From: a virus
Direction: 5' to 3' (one strand)
IMG/VR virus record: IMGVR_UViG_3300030380_004241
Location: 1 to 51,886 of that record
DNA length: 51,886 nt
Both the position numbers and the translations under genes were made by a program. A model generated the notes under the pieces. That model saw nothing but the letters and a program-made list of their open reading frames with translations. It searched no databases and was not told where the DNA came from. This document shows, piece by piece, positions 1-8,231 of the stretch (the stretch's first letter is position 1; each line of letters begins with the position of its first letter).

Positions 1-489
1 GGGAAGTCTGGTGTAACTCGCACGAACATAGTGAATAACTACGACGACATTTTTGTTAAAAATAAAGCAATCACAGGGATGTTATTTGGTCCTGATGAGA
101 TTGCAAGAATTTCACAGTTTCGTGATAATGTGATGCCCACACTTTGGGCTGAGATAAAGCTGAACCCATCAAATTCAGGTTACACTGTTTTGTCAGGTTT
201 GGCTCGCAATGGCTTGCTTAATTATGCAAGGCTTGTCCCGATTGTTGGTCGGGATTCTGTTGATGTTATTGAGGGGATGCGTGCTACGGGAGCTGCAAGG
301 GATGCAACCAGACAATATCTGAGTAGAGTCAATATGCCTTTATTCACGTCTGGCTTTTCAGCATCAGTCAGACCGACTGTTGTTGAAGAAGTTGGTGAAG
401 AGACAACGTCTCCTTCGCTTCAATCCATCGTAGATTCCGCACCTGCTTCCGTTGTTGAAAAACTGAATCAGGCTGCGAACATACCCTAG
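1..489 (+). CDS. Large putative ejection (internal virion) protein, C-terminal part
   Basis: This is the 3' end of the gene that starts at 50019 and leaves the right edge. Joining through the 98-bp overlap keeps the frame and gives about 751 residues in total. The GTG at 31 is internal and not a start. The C-terminal part has mixed helical character, no clear enzyme motif, and ends in a low-complexity stretch rich in Val, Glu and Ser. As the last and largest of three consecutive proteins at the end of the late block, it sits where T7- and P22-like phages keep proteins ejected with the DNA. The function is inferred from position and size only. Confidence 0.75.
   Translation, partial: GKSGVTRTNIVNNYDDIFVKNKAITGMLFGPDEIARISQFRDNVMPTLWAEIKLNPSNSGYTVLSGLARNGLLNYARLVPIVGRDSVDVIEGMRATGAARDATRQYLSRVNMPLFTSGFSASVRPTVVEEVGEETTSPSLQSIVDSAPASVVEKLNQAANIP
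4..101. repeat. Terminal direct repeat (left copy), contig overlap
   Basis: These 98 bases recur exactly at 51789-51886. Bases 1-2 also match 51786-51787, while base 3 (G) differs from 51788 (C), which is likely an assembly-edge error. The coding frame continues through the repeat, so it reads as the overlap of a circular assembly and not as a biological terminal repeat. It implies a circular or circularly permuted genome of about 51,785 bp. Confidence 0.93.
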
Positions 490-498
490 AGGTAGCAC

Positions 499-942
499 AT
501 GTTAGCAGAACTCGCAGCAGCCAATGCCGCATTCTCAGTAATCAAAACAGCCTTAGTAAATGGAAGAGAACTCACTGCCGTCGGGAAGCAGATCGGCGAT
601 TTTGTTACTGCCAAGGAAGAACTTCAACGCAAAGGCAACAAAAAGAGAAGCAAAGGTGTAGGTGGCTCTGATCTTGAAGAGTTTATGGCTCTTGAAAAAA
701 TCAGAGAACAAGAAGAACAGTTGAAGCAGATAATGATTTACGCAGGTCGTCCTGGACTTTGGAACGACTGGCAAAAGTTTCAAGCTGAAGCCAGGAAGTC
801 TCGCAGGGTTCAAGAAGAACTTGCTCGCAGACGAAGAGCTGAGTTTATGGAAAATCTCGGATATGGTCTTGCTGCCCTGATAATAATTATTGCTGTTTGT
901 GGGATGTTTTACTTTGTTTGGTTATTGAAGCAGAAGTCATGA
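499..942 (+). CDS. Conserved phage protein with C-terminal membrane helix
   Basis: The protein has 147 residues. The N-terminus is Ala-rich and helical (MLAELAAANAAFSVIK), followed by a Lys-rich segment, a charged coiled-coil-like middle (residues about 60-118, many Glu/Arg/Gln) and one strong hydrophobic helix at about 121-143 (LAALIIIIAVCGMFYFVWLL). It starts 9 bp after the ejection-type gene, with GAGGTAG ahead of the ATG, and is the last gene of the late block. Its 3' end overlaps the convergent nuclease gene by 56 bp. I recall similar small proteins at the same place in other marine phages, without an assigned role. A membrane-anchored role in DNA entry or lysis is possible but unproven. 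Confidence 0.85.
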   Translation: MLAELAAANAAFSVIKTALVNGRELTAVGKQIGDFVTAKEELQRKGNKKRSKGVGGSDLEEFMALEKIREQEEQLKQIMIYAGRPGLWNDWQKFQAEARKSRRVQEELARRRRAEFMENLGYGLAALIIIIAVCGMFYFVWLLKQKS

Positions 943-1339
943 CGTCTTGAAGATCGTCCCAATCAGCCTTGTTCATGTTGCCCATCTTTTTGTAGCTCAG
1001 CATTTCAAAAAAGTCTTTTCTTGATGGTCTGTCAAAAAGTCTTTTGGCATCTCGTCCATGAATCAAACCAATGAAGTCTCTCCCGACTCTTATCAACACC
1101 CAGCATTGACCTTTGTGCTCGTTGTACTCCTTTAGCCAGAGAGATTGATTTAATTTTAAACCTGTTGACATGCGTGTCTTTGGCCATGACTTCATATATT
1201 TGAGCTCAACCCAACCCGACTCACCATCCCGTATATAGTGAACATCGGGCATGCCTTTCATGACCCTGTTCTCAACTCTGTACATTTTAAGATTTCTCAT
1301 TGAGGTGCGCAACAACACCCAAAAGTTTTTCTCGCTCAT
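887..1339 (-). CDS. VRR-NUC-like PD-(D/E)XK nuclease
   Basis: This 150-residue protein shows the core of a VRR-NUC-type restriction-endonuclease fold. GMPDVHYI supplies the metal-binding Asp, and GWVELKY gives the E-x-K pair, with a helix-rich C-terminus. VRR-NUC nucleases in phages often stand beside a SNF2-type helicase, as here: the start codon follows the helicase stop directly (TAA then ATG), which implies coupled translation. Expected work is junction or flap cleavage during replication and recombination. The last 18 or so residues are low-complexity Ser/Thr/Lys and lie in the overlap with the convergent late gene. Confidence 0.75.
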   Translation of the reverse strand: MSEKNFWVLLRTSMRNLKMYRVENRVMKGMPDVHYIRDGESGWVELKYMKSWPKTRMSTGLKLNQSLWLKEYNEHKGQCWVLIRVGRDFIGLIHGRDAKRLFDRPSRKDFFEMLSYKKMGNMNKADWDDLQDVMTSASITKQSKTSHKQQ

Positions 1340-3031
1340 TTAATCCTCTTCTGTTAAAAATAATGATATGGGATCTTTGGTCACGACATCAGCTAGGCTC
1401 TTTTTGTTTTGAAGAGCTTTGATGATCTTTGTGTCTATTGTTTTGGGTGCCTCAATGTCAATATAGGTGATATTGTTCTTTGTACCGATGCGGTGGCACC
1501 TGTCCTCAGATTGAAGCCTTGTTTCTAGGTCAAAGCTGTTTGAGTAGTAGATCGCACAGTCTGCCGCAGTCAACGTCAAGCCTATCCCACCCGACTGAGG
1601 TTGACCGATAAAGTAGCGAATCTTCGGGTCATTCTGAAAACGCTCTACGGCGATCGCTCGCTGGTCGTTTGATACTTCGCCGTGGTAAGCCACTGCCAGC
1701 TCCCCAAGAGCACGCTCTATGGCTCTTAAATCGGCTTTAAATCGTGCCCAGATGATAACCTTGCTATCAATGTCGCTTAGGACGTCCAAAAGAGCCTGCA
1801 AACGTACATTCTTGTCGTCAATCTGCTTGACTTCGTCCTCAGTTGGGAACCAACCGCAAACAATCTGTTGAAGCCTCAAAAGCCTAGTGATTGTCTCTGG
1901 CGCATCAAGCTTCTCTCCCTCAAGCTCTGCTATGAAGTCTTTGCGGAGTTGATTGTACAGTTTGCGTTGCTTTGGGGACAGGTCAACAGGATGACGCTGA
2001 TATATTTTCTCAGGCAAGTCTAGACAGTCTTTTTTCAAAACTCTAAAAGAATGACCCTCAATGTTCTGTGTCAGCTCATCAATGTTTTGATATGAGACGA
2101 TCTGCTTGTTCTCAAAACCACCCATGACACAATACCTAGCTCTGAATGAATAGAAGCTGTCATAGCCAAGGATGTGAGGGTCAAGGAACTTGAACTGGCT
2201 GTAAACGTCTTCTGGTCCTTTTGTCACTGGGGTGCCTGTCATTATGCGACGATACTTAGCCATGTTTGAAAAACGAGTTATGATCTTTGTTCGTTTGGCT
2301 CCTGGACGTTTGATGCGGGAACTTTCGTCAACAACCAGCATTACATCATTACTCAGCAAAACTCTTTTCATCAGAGCCACAGCCTTGTCGCTCACAAAAG
2401 CCTCAACATTGAAGCTGAACACCTTTAGCTTTTCCGTTTCAGCCAATACCTCATCAAAAGCCTCAAGCTCTTTTTTGCGCATGCCAGAATGATAGTAAAC
2501 TGTTCTGCTCGGGCACCACTCAGGCATATGATCAGGAATCTCTTTACTCAGCCAGTTGCGGTGAACACCATTAGGAGCAATCACGACTAGGGCTGTGATC
2601 TTGCCTTGACCATACAAATATGCGGCATTGTCAATGACGACTTTTGTTTTGCCTGTGCCTTGCTCCATGAGCAGAGCAAAAGACTCTTTGTCTCGGGAAA
2701 GATAAAAGGCTTTACGTTGGTGATCAAAAGGACGTGTCTTAAATATGAAGTCGCCGAGATCCTCAACAGGCTTGTCTTTTTGTTCTCGGTTGACTTCAGC
2801 TTCACGCAATGTCTCAATGTATTCTTCAAGGATCGGTGCAGCATCAGCAGACCAATGTGCGTCTGGCCAAAACTTGCTGATGTGTGCAATGTTGGCACCA
2901 GTCGGTGCAAAAAGCAAATCCCTCCCAACCCACTTTTTGAATCCTGGGAGGGAGGAAAGTTTTTGTATTGAGTTTCCGTCTAGCTTAACTCTTGCTACAC
3001 AATATTTGCCTTTGGCTTTTTGTATTATCAT
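1340..3031 (-). CDS. SNF2-like SF2 helicase/ATPase
   Basis: The protein has 563 residues with two RecA-like lobes. Lobe 1 has the Walker A motif MEQGTGKTK (about residue 122), a DEAD-like box VVDESSRIK (about 232) and motif III MTGTPVTKG (about 264). Lobe 2 has GGIGLTLTAAD and the arginine-finger motif SEDRCHRIGTKN near the C-terminus. The order and wording of motifs fit SNF2 family translocases and match phage helicases that pair with VRR-NUC nucleases. The start overlaps the upstream gene's stop (ATGA). It probably remodels or unwinds DNA in replication or repair. No DnaB-type helicase is seen, so it could also contribute to fork unwinding. Confidence 0.88.
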   Translation of the reverse strand: MIIQKAKGKYCVARVKLDGNSIQKLSSLPGFKKWVGRDLLFAPTGANIAHISKFWPDAHWSADAAPILEEYIETLREAEVNREQKDKPVEDLGDFIFKTRPFDHQRKAFYLSRDKESFALLMEQGTGKTKVVIDNAAYLYGQGKITALVVIAPNGVHRNWLSKEIPDHMPEWCPSRTVYYHSGMRKKELEAFDEVLAETEKLKVFSFNVEAFVSDKAVALMKRVLLSNDVMLVVDESSRIKRPGAKRTKIITRFSNMAKYRRIMTGTPVTKGPEDVYSQFKFLDPHILGYDSFYSFRARYCVMGGFENKQIVSYQNIDELTQNIEGHSFRVLKKDCLDLPEKIYQRHPVDLSPKQRKLYNQLRKDFIAELEGEKLDAPETITRLLRLQQIVCGWFPTEDEVKQIDDKNVRLQALLDVLSDIDSKVIIWARFKADLRAIERALGELAVAYHGEVSNDQRAIAVERFQNDPKIRYFIGQPQSGGIGLTLTAADCAIYYSNSFDLETRLQSEDRCHRIGTKNNITYIDIEAPKTIDTKIIKALQNKKSLADVVTKDPISLFLTEED

Positions 3032-3255
3032 CCCCAGTCTTTCTTGTGACCCATCTCTTCATTTTCATCATACCCAGCATTGTAGGCTTCAACTTCTTCA
3101 GGAGTCAGGTCATTGATCTCCTCAAAAAACTGGCGACCTGTCACCTCTTCAGTTGAGGCGATGATCTTGTGAGGACTCCGAGGGCGATGATAGTAAGAGT
3201 CAGCTCCCCCTCTGTCAAAAGGAGAGCCATGACCTTTGTCGTAATCCTTGCTCAT
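3028..3255 (-). CDS. Small hypothetical acidic protein
   Basis: This 75-residue protein was not recognised. The N-terminus is Gly/Asp/Arg/His-rich and looks disordered, and the C-terminal half is acidic and helical (EEINDLTPEEVEAYNAGYDE). A GGAG sits 8 bases before the ATG. Both ends overlap neighbours by 4 bp, so it is translationally coupled between the OB-fold-like protein and the SNF2-like helicase. A role as helicase accessory factor would be a guess. Confidence 0.6.
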   Translation of the reverse strand: MSKDYDKGHGSPFDRGGADSYYHRPRSPHKIIASTEEVTGRQFFEEINDLTPEEVEAYNAGYDENEEMGHKKDWG

Positions 3256-4022
3256 GCTACCATCTCCGCAACTTCAACCTTGGGACGATTCACCACAGTC
3301 TGCTTTTGACCGTTGTACTCGTCGTGCTTCTTGACGGTGAACTTTGCCTTCAGAGAAAAGGTCTGCTTGTCACCTGTGTAAGCCTCACGAGGATGGATGC
3401 CTGTGCCGATGAACTTGTAGGCATTGCCGTCTGCACCGTCAATCAGGTACATGTAGCTCGTGCCATATGCGTTATCAAAAACGCTGACCAGACGAGCAAC
3501 ACCCTCAACAACGATACGCTCGCCAACCTCACCAACATGAGTTGAGGCTGCACGCTTCTCGCCAAGAATCTTGGCTTTTGCGGCACGCTCCTCTGCCCAA
3601 GTCTGAGCCAGCTCCTGAGCACGACCATCGTCAGCACGAACCCAGTCGCGAACAGTCTTCTCACCATTCGGAGCAGAGCCATCGCTGAAGTGCTTGCAGC
3701 GACCGATGAACATAGCCACAACACCAGCATCGTCCATCAGGAAGATCCAAGCCTTGCGACGAGCATGACGACCCCAGTTGTTGACATAGTTGACATCGCC
3801 AGCACCGACAGTGCCTTCACAAATCAGAGCATACTGACCCTCAGCAACCTCAACAGAGTTGTCCCAGCAAGTCACTGGACCAATGTGGCTTGAACCCTCG
3901 CGAACACGCTTAGCAAAAAATGCAGCCTGACCAGCTGACTTGAAGAAGCCATCATTCTTGATGATGCCCTTGAGGCTGACAAACAACTCGCGATTCTCTT
4001 CACTGTCCCACTTGAAATTCAT
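3252..4022 (-). CDS. Putative OB-fold-type DNA-binding protein
   Basis: The protein has 256 residues. The N-terminal two thirds hold mixed Trp/Arg/Asp-rich sequence with a helical Ala/Glu-rich linker (about 130-165). The C-terminal third alternates hydrophobic and polar residues like a five-strand barrel, from VGERIVVEGVARLV through YMYLIDG to FTVKKHDEYNGQKQTVV. This layout resembles OB-fold proteins of phage replication modules, but I cannot name the family. It is the first gene behind promoter copy A and has the TGAGAAAGGA leader just upstream, so it should be expressed early and strongly. The OB-fold call is inference. Confidence 0.6.
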   Translation of the reverse strand: MNFKWDSEENRELFVSLKGIIKNDGFFKSAGQAAFFAKRVREGSSHIGPVTCWDNSVEVAEGQYALICEGTVGAGDVNYVNNWGRHARRKAWIFLMDDAGVVAMFIGRCKHFSDGSAPNGEKTVRDWVRADDGRAQELAQTWAEERAAKAKILGEKRAASTHVGEVGERIVVEGVARLVSVFDNAYGTSYMYLIDGADGNAYKFIGTGIHPREAYTGDKQTFSLKAKFTVKKHDEYNGQKQTVVNRPKVEVAEMVA

Positions 4023-4056
4023 GATATTTTCCTTTCTCAGTAACTCTCTACTTTGT

Positions 4057-4139
4057 TAGTATCGGCTTTTTTGGCACAAAAGGCAACAAAAAAATTGAAA
4101 GAAAGTGATATTTGTTTCCTTTGTTTTCAAGGACTTATG
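4057..4139 (-). promoter_or_regulatory. Leftward early promoter region, copy A
   Basis: Read on the minus strand it has TTGCCT (4086-4081), an 18-base spacer and ATACTA (4062-4057). Upstream of the -35 is a stretch shared with copies B, C and D (CACTTTCTTTC, then AAGTCCTTG near 4139). The spacer holds an imperfect GGCTTTT/AAAAGGC inverted repeat. It lies ahead of the OB-fold-like gene. The 4140-4182 gap shows nothing else. Confidence 0.6.
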
Positions 4140-4182
4140 TTTTTCTTCCTCAACGAGTGGTTGCATTGGGCAATGCAGTGTG

Positions 4183-4602
4183 TTAGTCCCAAGCATAAAA
4201 TATGTGGTCGTTGATGCGGACTGTCATGTGTTTTGATTGAGCCCAAGAGGGATTGACATAGTAGGCATGATAGTGGGTGGCACCTTCTGTTGGGTCATAT
4301 GTCCTGCCTGTTATTGCACCAAACGATATCATCTTTGCCATTGTGTAGGCGTCTCGGTCTGTAGGCTTGTCAGACTTCCCATCGCAGTAAAAGCTGAATT
4401 GACATTTGTGGCGGATTGGGTAGTTGGTTTTCCATTTGTAGGTTGGTCCCTGCTTCACGACTTGACAAATTGTGTTTGGGTAGCGGTGATCTTCAACCCT
4501 GTTCAATATAACATGAGCCACAGCTGACTGACCGACAAGAGGCTCACCCCTCGCCTCAAAGTAAACTGCCATCGCCATGCATGTGAGTGCTGCTTCAATC
4601 AT
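4183..4602 (-). CDS. SleB-like cell-wall hydrolase (Hydrolase_2)
   Basis: The 139-residue protein has the hallmark AVYFEARGEP with the catalytic Glu, then VAHVILNRV, conserved Tyr-Pro (RYPNTICQVVKQ) and CQFSFYCDGKSD, as in the SleB/CwlJ lytic transglycosylase-like family. No signal peptide is visible. It cuts peptidoglycan in known relatives. It is unusual that it lies in the early leftward block and not beside the GH108 endolysin and holins of the late block. It carries the TGAGAAAGG leader (4610-4620 on the plus strand). Alternatives to a lysis role are an accessory wall hydrolase used late in infection or one loaded into virions. Confidence 0.85.
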   Translation of the reverse strand: MIEAALTCMAMAVYFEARGEPLVGQSAVAHVILNRVEDHRYPNTICQVVKQGPTYKWKTNYPIRHKCQFSFYCDGKSDKPTDRDAYTMAKMISFGAITGRTYDPTEGATHYHAYYVNPSWAQSKHMTVRINDHIFYAWD

Positions 4603-4788
4603 ATTTTTACCTTTCTCAGTTGGTGGGGTGCTTTTTCTTCAACATATGCCGTCGCACCCCTAAACAGCATATGCCTACACCTATGTCACTGCATGTCTTA
4701 CAACGCATATCGCTTCGCATAGGCACTCCACGAATCAGAATCTGGCGAGCAGTTTTGCCACATGCTCAGGTGGGTTCCCTTTCAGTGG

Positions 4789-5304
4789 TTAGTTGCTGGC
4801 TGCAGCCAGTGGTTCAATCAGCCAAGTGTCTTCGCTCTTGGGATCGAACTTCGGGTTCTCAACCACAAAGTAGTTGTGGACGAGCTTGTTCTTGTGCTTG
4901 GTCGCTTCCATCGCGATCCATGCGTCAGGGTTCTGGTTGTCAATGGTCGTGAAGTCACGAGTGTCAACAACGATGAAATGCTTGGTGATCTGAATCACAT
5001 ACACCTTGCCAGGAAGAAGAAGCTTGAGGAAGTTCTCGAGCTTCATCTTTGACTTGTTTCCAGCACCGACGCTTGAGATCGGGTACCACTTGCCTTTAAC
5101 GCCAAACTTTGCGCAAGACTTCTGCAGGTCAGAGTTGCTTATGCCTTTGGCATGACGCTTGCCACGAACACGCTTGGCAACCTGATAGGCTGGCTCATAT
5201 CCAGTTCCGCAAACAGTGGCAATGGCGTATGGACCACACCAAGTTTTGCGTTGGTTACCGATCCAATCAGTAACAGGGCGACGGGTTGGAGTATGTTTTT
5301 CCAT
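4789..5304 (-). CDS. C39-like papain-fold cysteine peptidase
   Basis: The 171-residue protein has a candidate catalytic Cys in TWCGPYAIATV (residue about 23), a His in KHFIVVD (about 109) and an Asp/Asn in TIDNQ shortly after. This is the Cys-His-Asp order of C39-like and transglutaminase-like papain folds. No signal peptide or membrane helix is visible. It is the first gene behind promoter copy B and carries the TGAGAAAGGA leader. A host- or phage-protein-processing peptidase or a peptidoglycan amidase are both possible, and the neighbouring SleB-like hydrolase makes a wall-related role attractive. The 4603-4788 gap downstream holds no convincing gene. Confidence 0.65.
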   Translation of the reverse strand: MEKHTPTRRPVTDWIGNQRKTWCGPYAIATVCGTGYEPAYQVAKRVRGKRHAKGISNSDLQKSCAKFGVKGKWYPISSVGAGNKSKMKLENFLKLLLPGKVYVIQITKHFIVVDTRDFTTIDNQNPDAWIAMEATKHKNKLVHNYFVVENPKFDPKSEDTWLIEPLAAASN

Positions 5305-5339
5305 GATGATTTCCTTTCTCAGTAATTCCTAACTCTTGT

Positions 5340-5421
5340 TAGTATCGCCTTTTCTGGGATAAAAGGCAACAAAAAAATAACAAGAAAGTGATTTTTCTTT
5401 TCAGCGAAAACAAAGACTTAT
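5340..5421 (-). promoter_or_regulatory. Leftward early promoter region, copy B
   Basis: On the minus strand TTGCCT (5369-5364) is followed by an 18-base spacer and ATACTA (5345-5340). The spacer and flanks form a perfect GCCTTTT-N7-AAAAGGC inverted repeat. Upstream is CTGAAAAGAAAAATCACTTT, nearly the same as in copies C and D. It overlaps the last bases of the polymerase gene and drives the C39-like peptidase and SleB-like hydrolase. Confidence 0.65.
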
Positions 5422-8231
5422 GTCAACTTACGAACTTTCTCTACATATATTTTTCTGAATCCTTGTCTGATCTGACCTTTTACCAAGTACCAATCACCAA
5501 GCCTTCCGTCCTCAACGATTGGCTTACCCATGCGTGAATATTTGAAGCGATCAATGGTTGCAATGATTGGGCCAGTGTCATCCTCAAAAGTTAAGTTGAG
5601 CCACAGATTATTCTTATCAACCCTGCGACCACCACGCTTGGCAAGGTTGACAGTCTCGTTCATGTCTCTCAAGTTTTTCTCTTTGAGCTTGCCGAAAAAC
5701 ACAAATGTTCCTGGAGTGTCAGCATCAAGCTCTTGAATGTCAGTTATGGCAGAAACTATGTTGTGCGAGGCAGGATCAGCCTTGATATGCCCGAACCTCC
5801 TCTCACACTCAAAAATATCGTCGTAGGGTGTTGTACCGTTGTCCAGGAGCGACTCTTGCCGAGGAGTCAGAGGTTGTGCCATCTCACGTCTGTTAACGAT
5901 GTCCTCAGCCATTTTTGGACCGATACCTTTGATGCCCATCAATCCACCTATCAGAGCACCATCCTGCACAGACCAGTTCTGGGTTGACTTGAATTTGTCA
6001 AATGGCTTGTAGCTGAGACCTTCCTTGACGACCTCACGCAAAAGCCTGACTGCTTGTTCGTCATCTTTGACGTTGCGCAAACATGCTGCGGCAAACTCCA
6101 GGGGGAACTTGCTCTTGAGTACGCAACACCAGTAGCTGACCATGCCATATGCGATGGCGTGTGATCTGTTGAATGCCCATGAGCCCATTGTGTTGATGTT
6201 GTCCCAGATGCGTTGGGCTTGATCTTCTTCAATATCATTCTCAGCTGCACCAACTTTGAACCTTTCCCAAAAGGTATCAAAATATTCTTTTCCGTATGAC
6301 TTGGACATTGCTTTGCGGAGGGTTGATACATCTTCCCATGAGAGCTTACCCACATCTCTGGCTATTGTCATGACTTGTTCCTGATACACAACAACACCAT
6401 TGGTGACCTTTGTGATTGTCTCAGTCATTGGGTGAAGATACTCAACAGGCGATGAGCCGACATGCCTTTTGATAAACTGAGTTGTGCCACCTGAGTTGAG
6501 TGGTCCAGGACGAGCCAAAGCAGTAATCGCTGCAATGTCTTCAAACTTGTGCACTTTCATCTGCCTTGTCACTGACTGAAGAGCATAGCCTTCAAACTGA
6601 AAAATACCTGCGTACTTTTCATCATTCAAAACTTTGAATGCCTCCTCATCCTCAAGAGGATAGTTGATCAGCTGATCACGAGTCCAACCGACTTGATCAA
6701 GCACATCTTGCAAAACTGAAAGAGTCCTCAGCCCCAAGGCATCAATCTTCAGCAGATTAAGATCCTCAGCATCCTTTTTGTCAATCTGGGTTGCACCTGT
6801 CTGACCTGATACAGAACAATACTGACTAACAGGCTTTTCAGTGACAATGATCCCTGCGGCATGAACACCATTGTGACGTGCATGGTTCTCCATGTCTGCG
6901 GCAACTTTGATCTGTGGGTACTTTTCCAAGACCTGCCGACCAATGTCAAGTTCGTTGAATGTATCAAGTATGCAAAATGCAGCACGAGAGTCGCCAGAGC
7001 TTCTTTCAATGATTGCACCTTTGAGATCATTTACCTCCCAAGCAGGTATGCCTAGCTCTTTGGCAACTTCTGCGATTGTGCTTTTGGCTTTGTAGCGTGA
7101 CACAGTTCCGAGGTGAGCAACCTTTTCCGCTCCATACTTTTGCCTCAGATACTCAAACACCATCTCTCTGCGGTCGTCTTGAAAGTCAATATCAATGTCG
7201 GGTAAGTCCTCACGAGTGATGTCAATGAATCGTTCAAACAACAAGTCATGCTCAATCGGGTCAATGTCAGTGATGCCAGTGAGGTAGCAAACCAATGAGC
7301 CAGACGATGAGCCTCGTGCTGGCCCAACGAGCATGTGTTGCTTGGCGTAGTTGATCATGTCAGCGATAACATAAAAGTAGTCCTCAAACTCTTTGTCAGC
7401 GATGAGGTTCAACTCTCGGTCAAGACGAGCTTTGTAAACTGGGTCGCTGAGATCAATGTTGCGAGGTGGTGCACCTTCCTCACACATTTGGCGTAAAGTC
7501 TTTTCAGCAACAAATGAAACCATCTGCGCAGTTGGCAACTCTGCGTTGCACATCTCGGCAATCTTGTAGGTGTTCTCAATGGCTGACTCTGGTGCCCATG
7601 GCACTGCGTCTCGCCACTCCCATTCATTCATTATGTGCATGGGTGCTGTGCGGTCTGTTCGGTTGCGACCAACCAGAACTTCATATGCCTTGCGGTCTTG
7701 CACTGTTGGGTAAAAGTTGTCTGAGGTTGCTACGACTTGAAAGCCTTTTTTCTCTGCAAAGTCCAAAGCCTTGCGAGTGCTCATTGGATTCAACTCAATA
7801 TAAAGAGTTTCTTTTTTGGCCAAAGGGAGCAGTCCCCAATCTGGGTTGGTTCCGCTCAAAATGATGACATTGTCGCTGATGTCAAACAAGTCCTCATAGC
7901 TCAGGCGAGGGTGATAATAAAAATGATCTTTGTCGGTGCTCTTTGTCACCAACTGATATATCTCTGTCAAGCCATCATTGTTCTTGGCAATGAAAGCCAT
8001 ATCGTTTGCGGGTTGCTTTGTCCGCTCAGTTGCATCTTCAACTATCGGTATCTCAACCCCAAGCAAAGGCTTCTTGTCAGCCTTTTTGCAGGCATGCTCA
8101 AAATTCACATGACCCCAAGTGCCAGAGTCGCATATACCGATAGCCGAACCACCGACAGAGTCAATGACTTTCTGCAGTGGTCCGTATGCTTTGCGGAAGC
8201 AGTATTCTGTTCTGGTGCGTATGTTCAACAT
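5418..8231 (-). CDS. dnaE: DNA polymerase III alpha-like (family C) replicative polymerase
   Basis: The protein has 937 residues, shorter than the 1160 of E. coli DnaE. Catalytic aspartates are in LPDIDIDF (about residue 343) and KIDALGLRTL (about 493), with GPARGSSSGSLVCYL ahead of them and helix-hairpin-helix GIKGIGPKMAEDI and an OB-like C-terminus behind. The N-terminal PHP domain is degenerate: the usual His-x-His is missing (IRTRTEY) and the DHG motif reads DSG, so it is probably not a nuclease. Proofreading would come from the DnaQ-like gene just upstream. The start chosen at 8231 overlaps the preceding stop as TAATG and begins MLNIRTRTEY. A longer reading from 8333 adds residues unlike the family. 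Confidence 0.92.
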   Translation of the reverse strand: MLNIRTRTEYCFRKAYGPLQKVIDSVGGSAIGICDSGTWGHVNFEHACKKADKKPLLGVEIPIVEDATERTKQPANDMAFIAKNNDGLTEIYQLVTKSTDKDHFYYHPRLSYEDLFDISDNVIILSGTNPDWGLLPLAKKETLYIELNPMSTRKALDFAEKKGFQVVATSDNFYPTVQDRKAYEVLVGRNRTDRTAPMHIMNEWEWRDAVPWAPESAIENTYKIAEMCNAELPTAQMVSFVAEKTLRQMCEEGAPPRNIDLSDPVYKARLDRELNLIADKEFEDYFYVIADMINYAKQHMLVGPARGSSSGSLVCYLTGITDIDPIEHDLLFERFIDITREDLPDIDIDFQDDRREMVFEYLRQKYGAEKVAHLGTVSRYKAKSTIAEVAKELGIPAWEVNDLKGAIIERSSGDSRAAFCILDTFNELDIGRQVLEKYPQIKVAADMENHARHNGVHAAGIIVTEKPVSQYCSVSGQTGATQIDKKDAEDLNLLKIDALGLRTLSVLQDVLDQVGWTRDQLINYPLEDEEAFKVLNDEKYAGIFQFEGYALQSVTRQMKVHKFEDIAAITALARPGPLNSGGTTQFIKRHVGSSPVEYLHPMTETITKVTNGVVVYQEQVMTIARDVGKLSWEDVSTLRKAMSKSYGKEYFDTFWERFKVGAAENDIEEDQAQRIWDNINTMGSWAFNRSHAIAYGMVSYWCCVLKSKFPLEFAAACLRNVKDDEQAVRLLREVVKEGLSYKPFDKFKSTQNWSVQDGALIGGLMGIKGIGPKMAEDIVNRREMAQPLTPRQESLLDNGTTPYDDIFECERRFGHIKADPASHNIVSAITDIQELDADTPGTFVFFGKLKEKNLRDMNETVNLAKRGGRRVDKNNLWLNLTFEDDTGPIIATIDRFKYSRMGKPIVEDGRLGDWYLVKGQIRQGFRKIYVEKVRKLT

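Noticed and set aside
4603-4788. 186-bp gap with GGCATATG-type direct repeats
   Set aside because: The short repeats are imperfect and few, no gene with start signal was found on either strand, and no clear promoter or terminator is visible.
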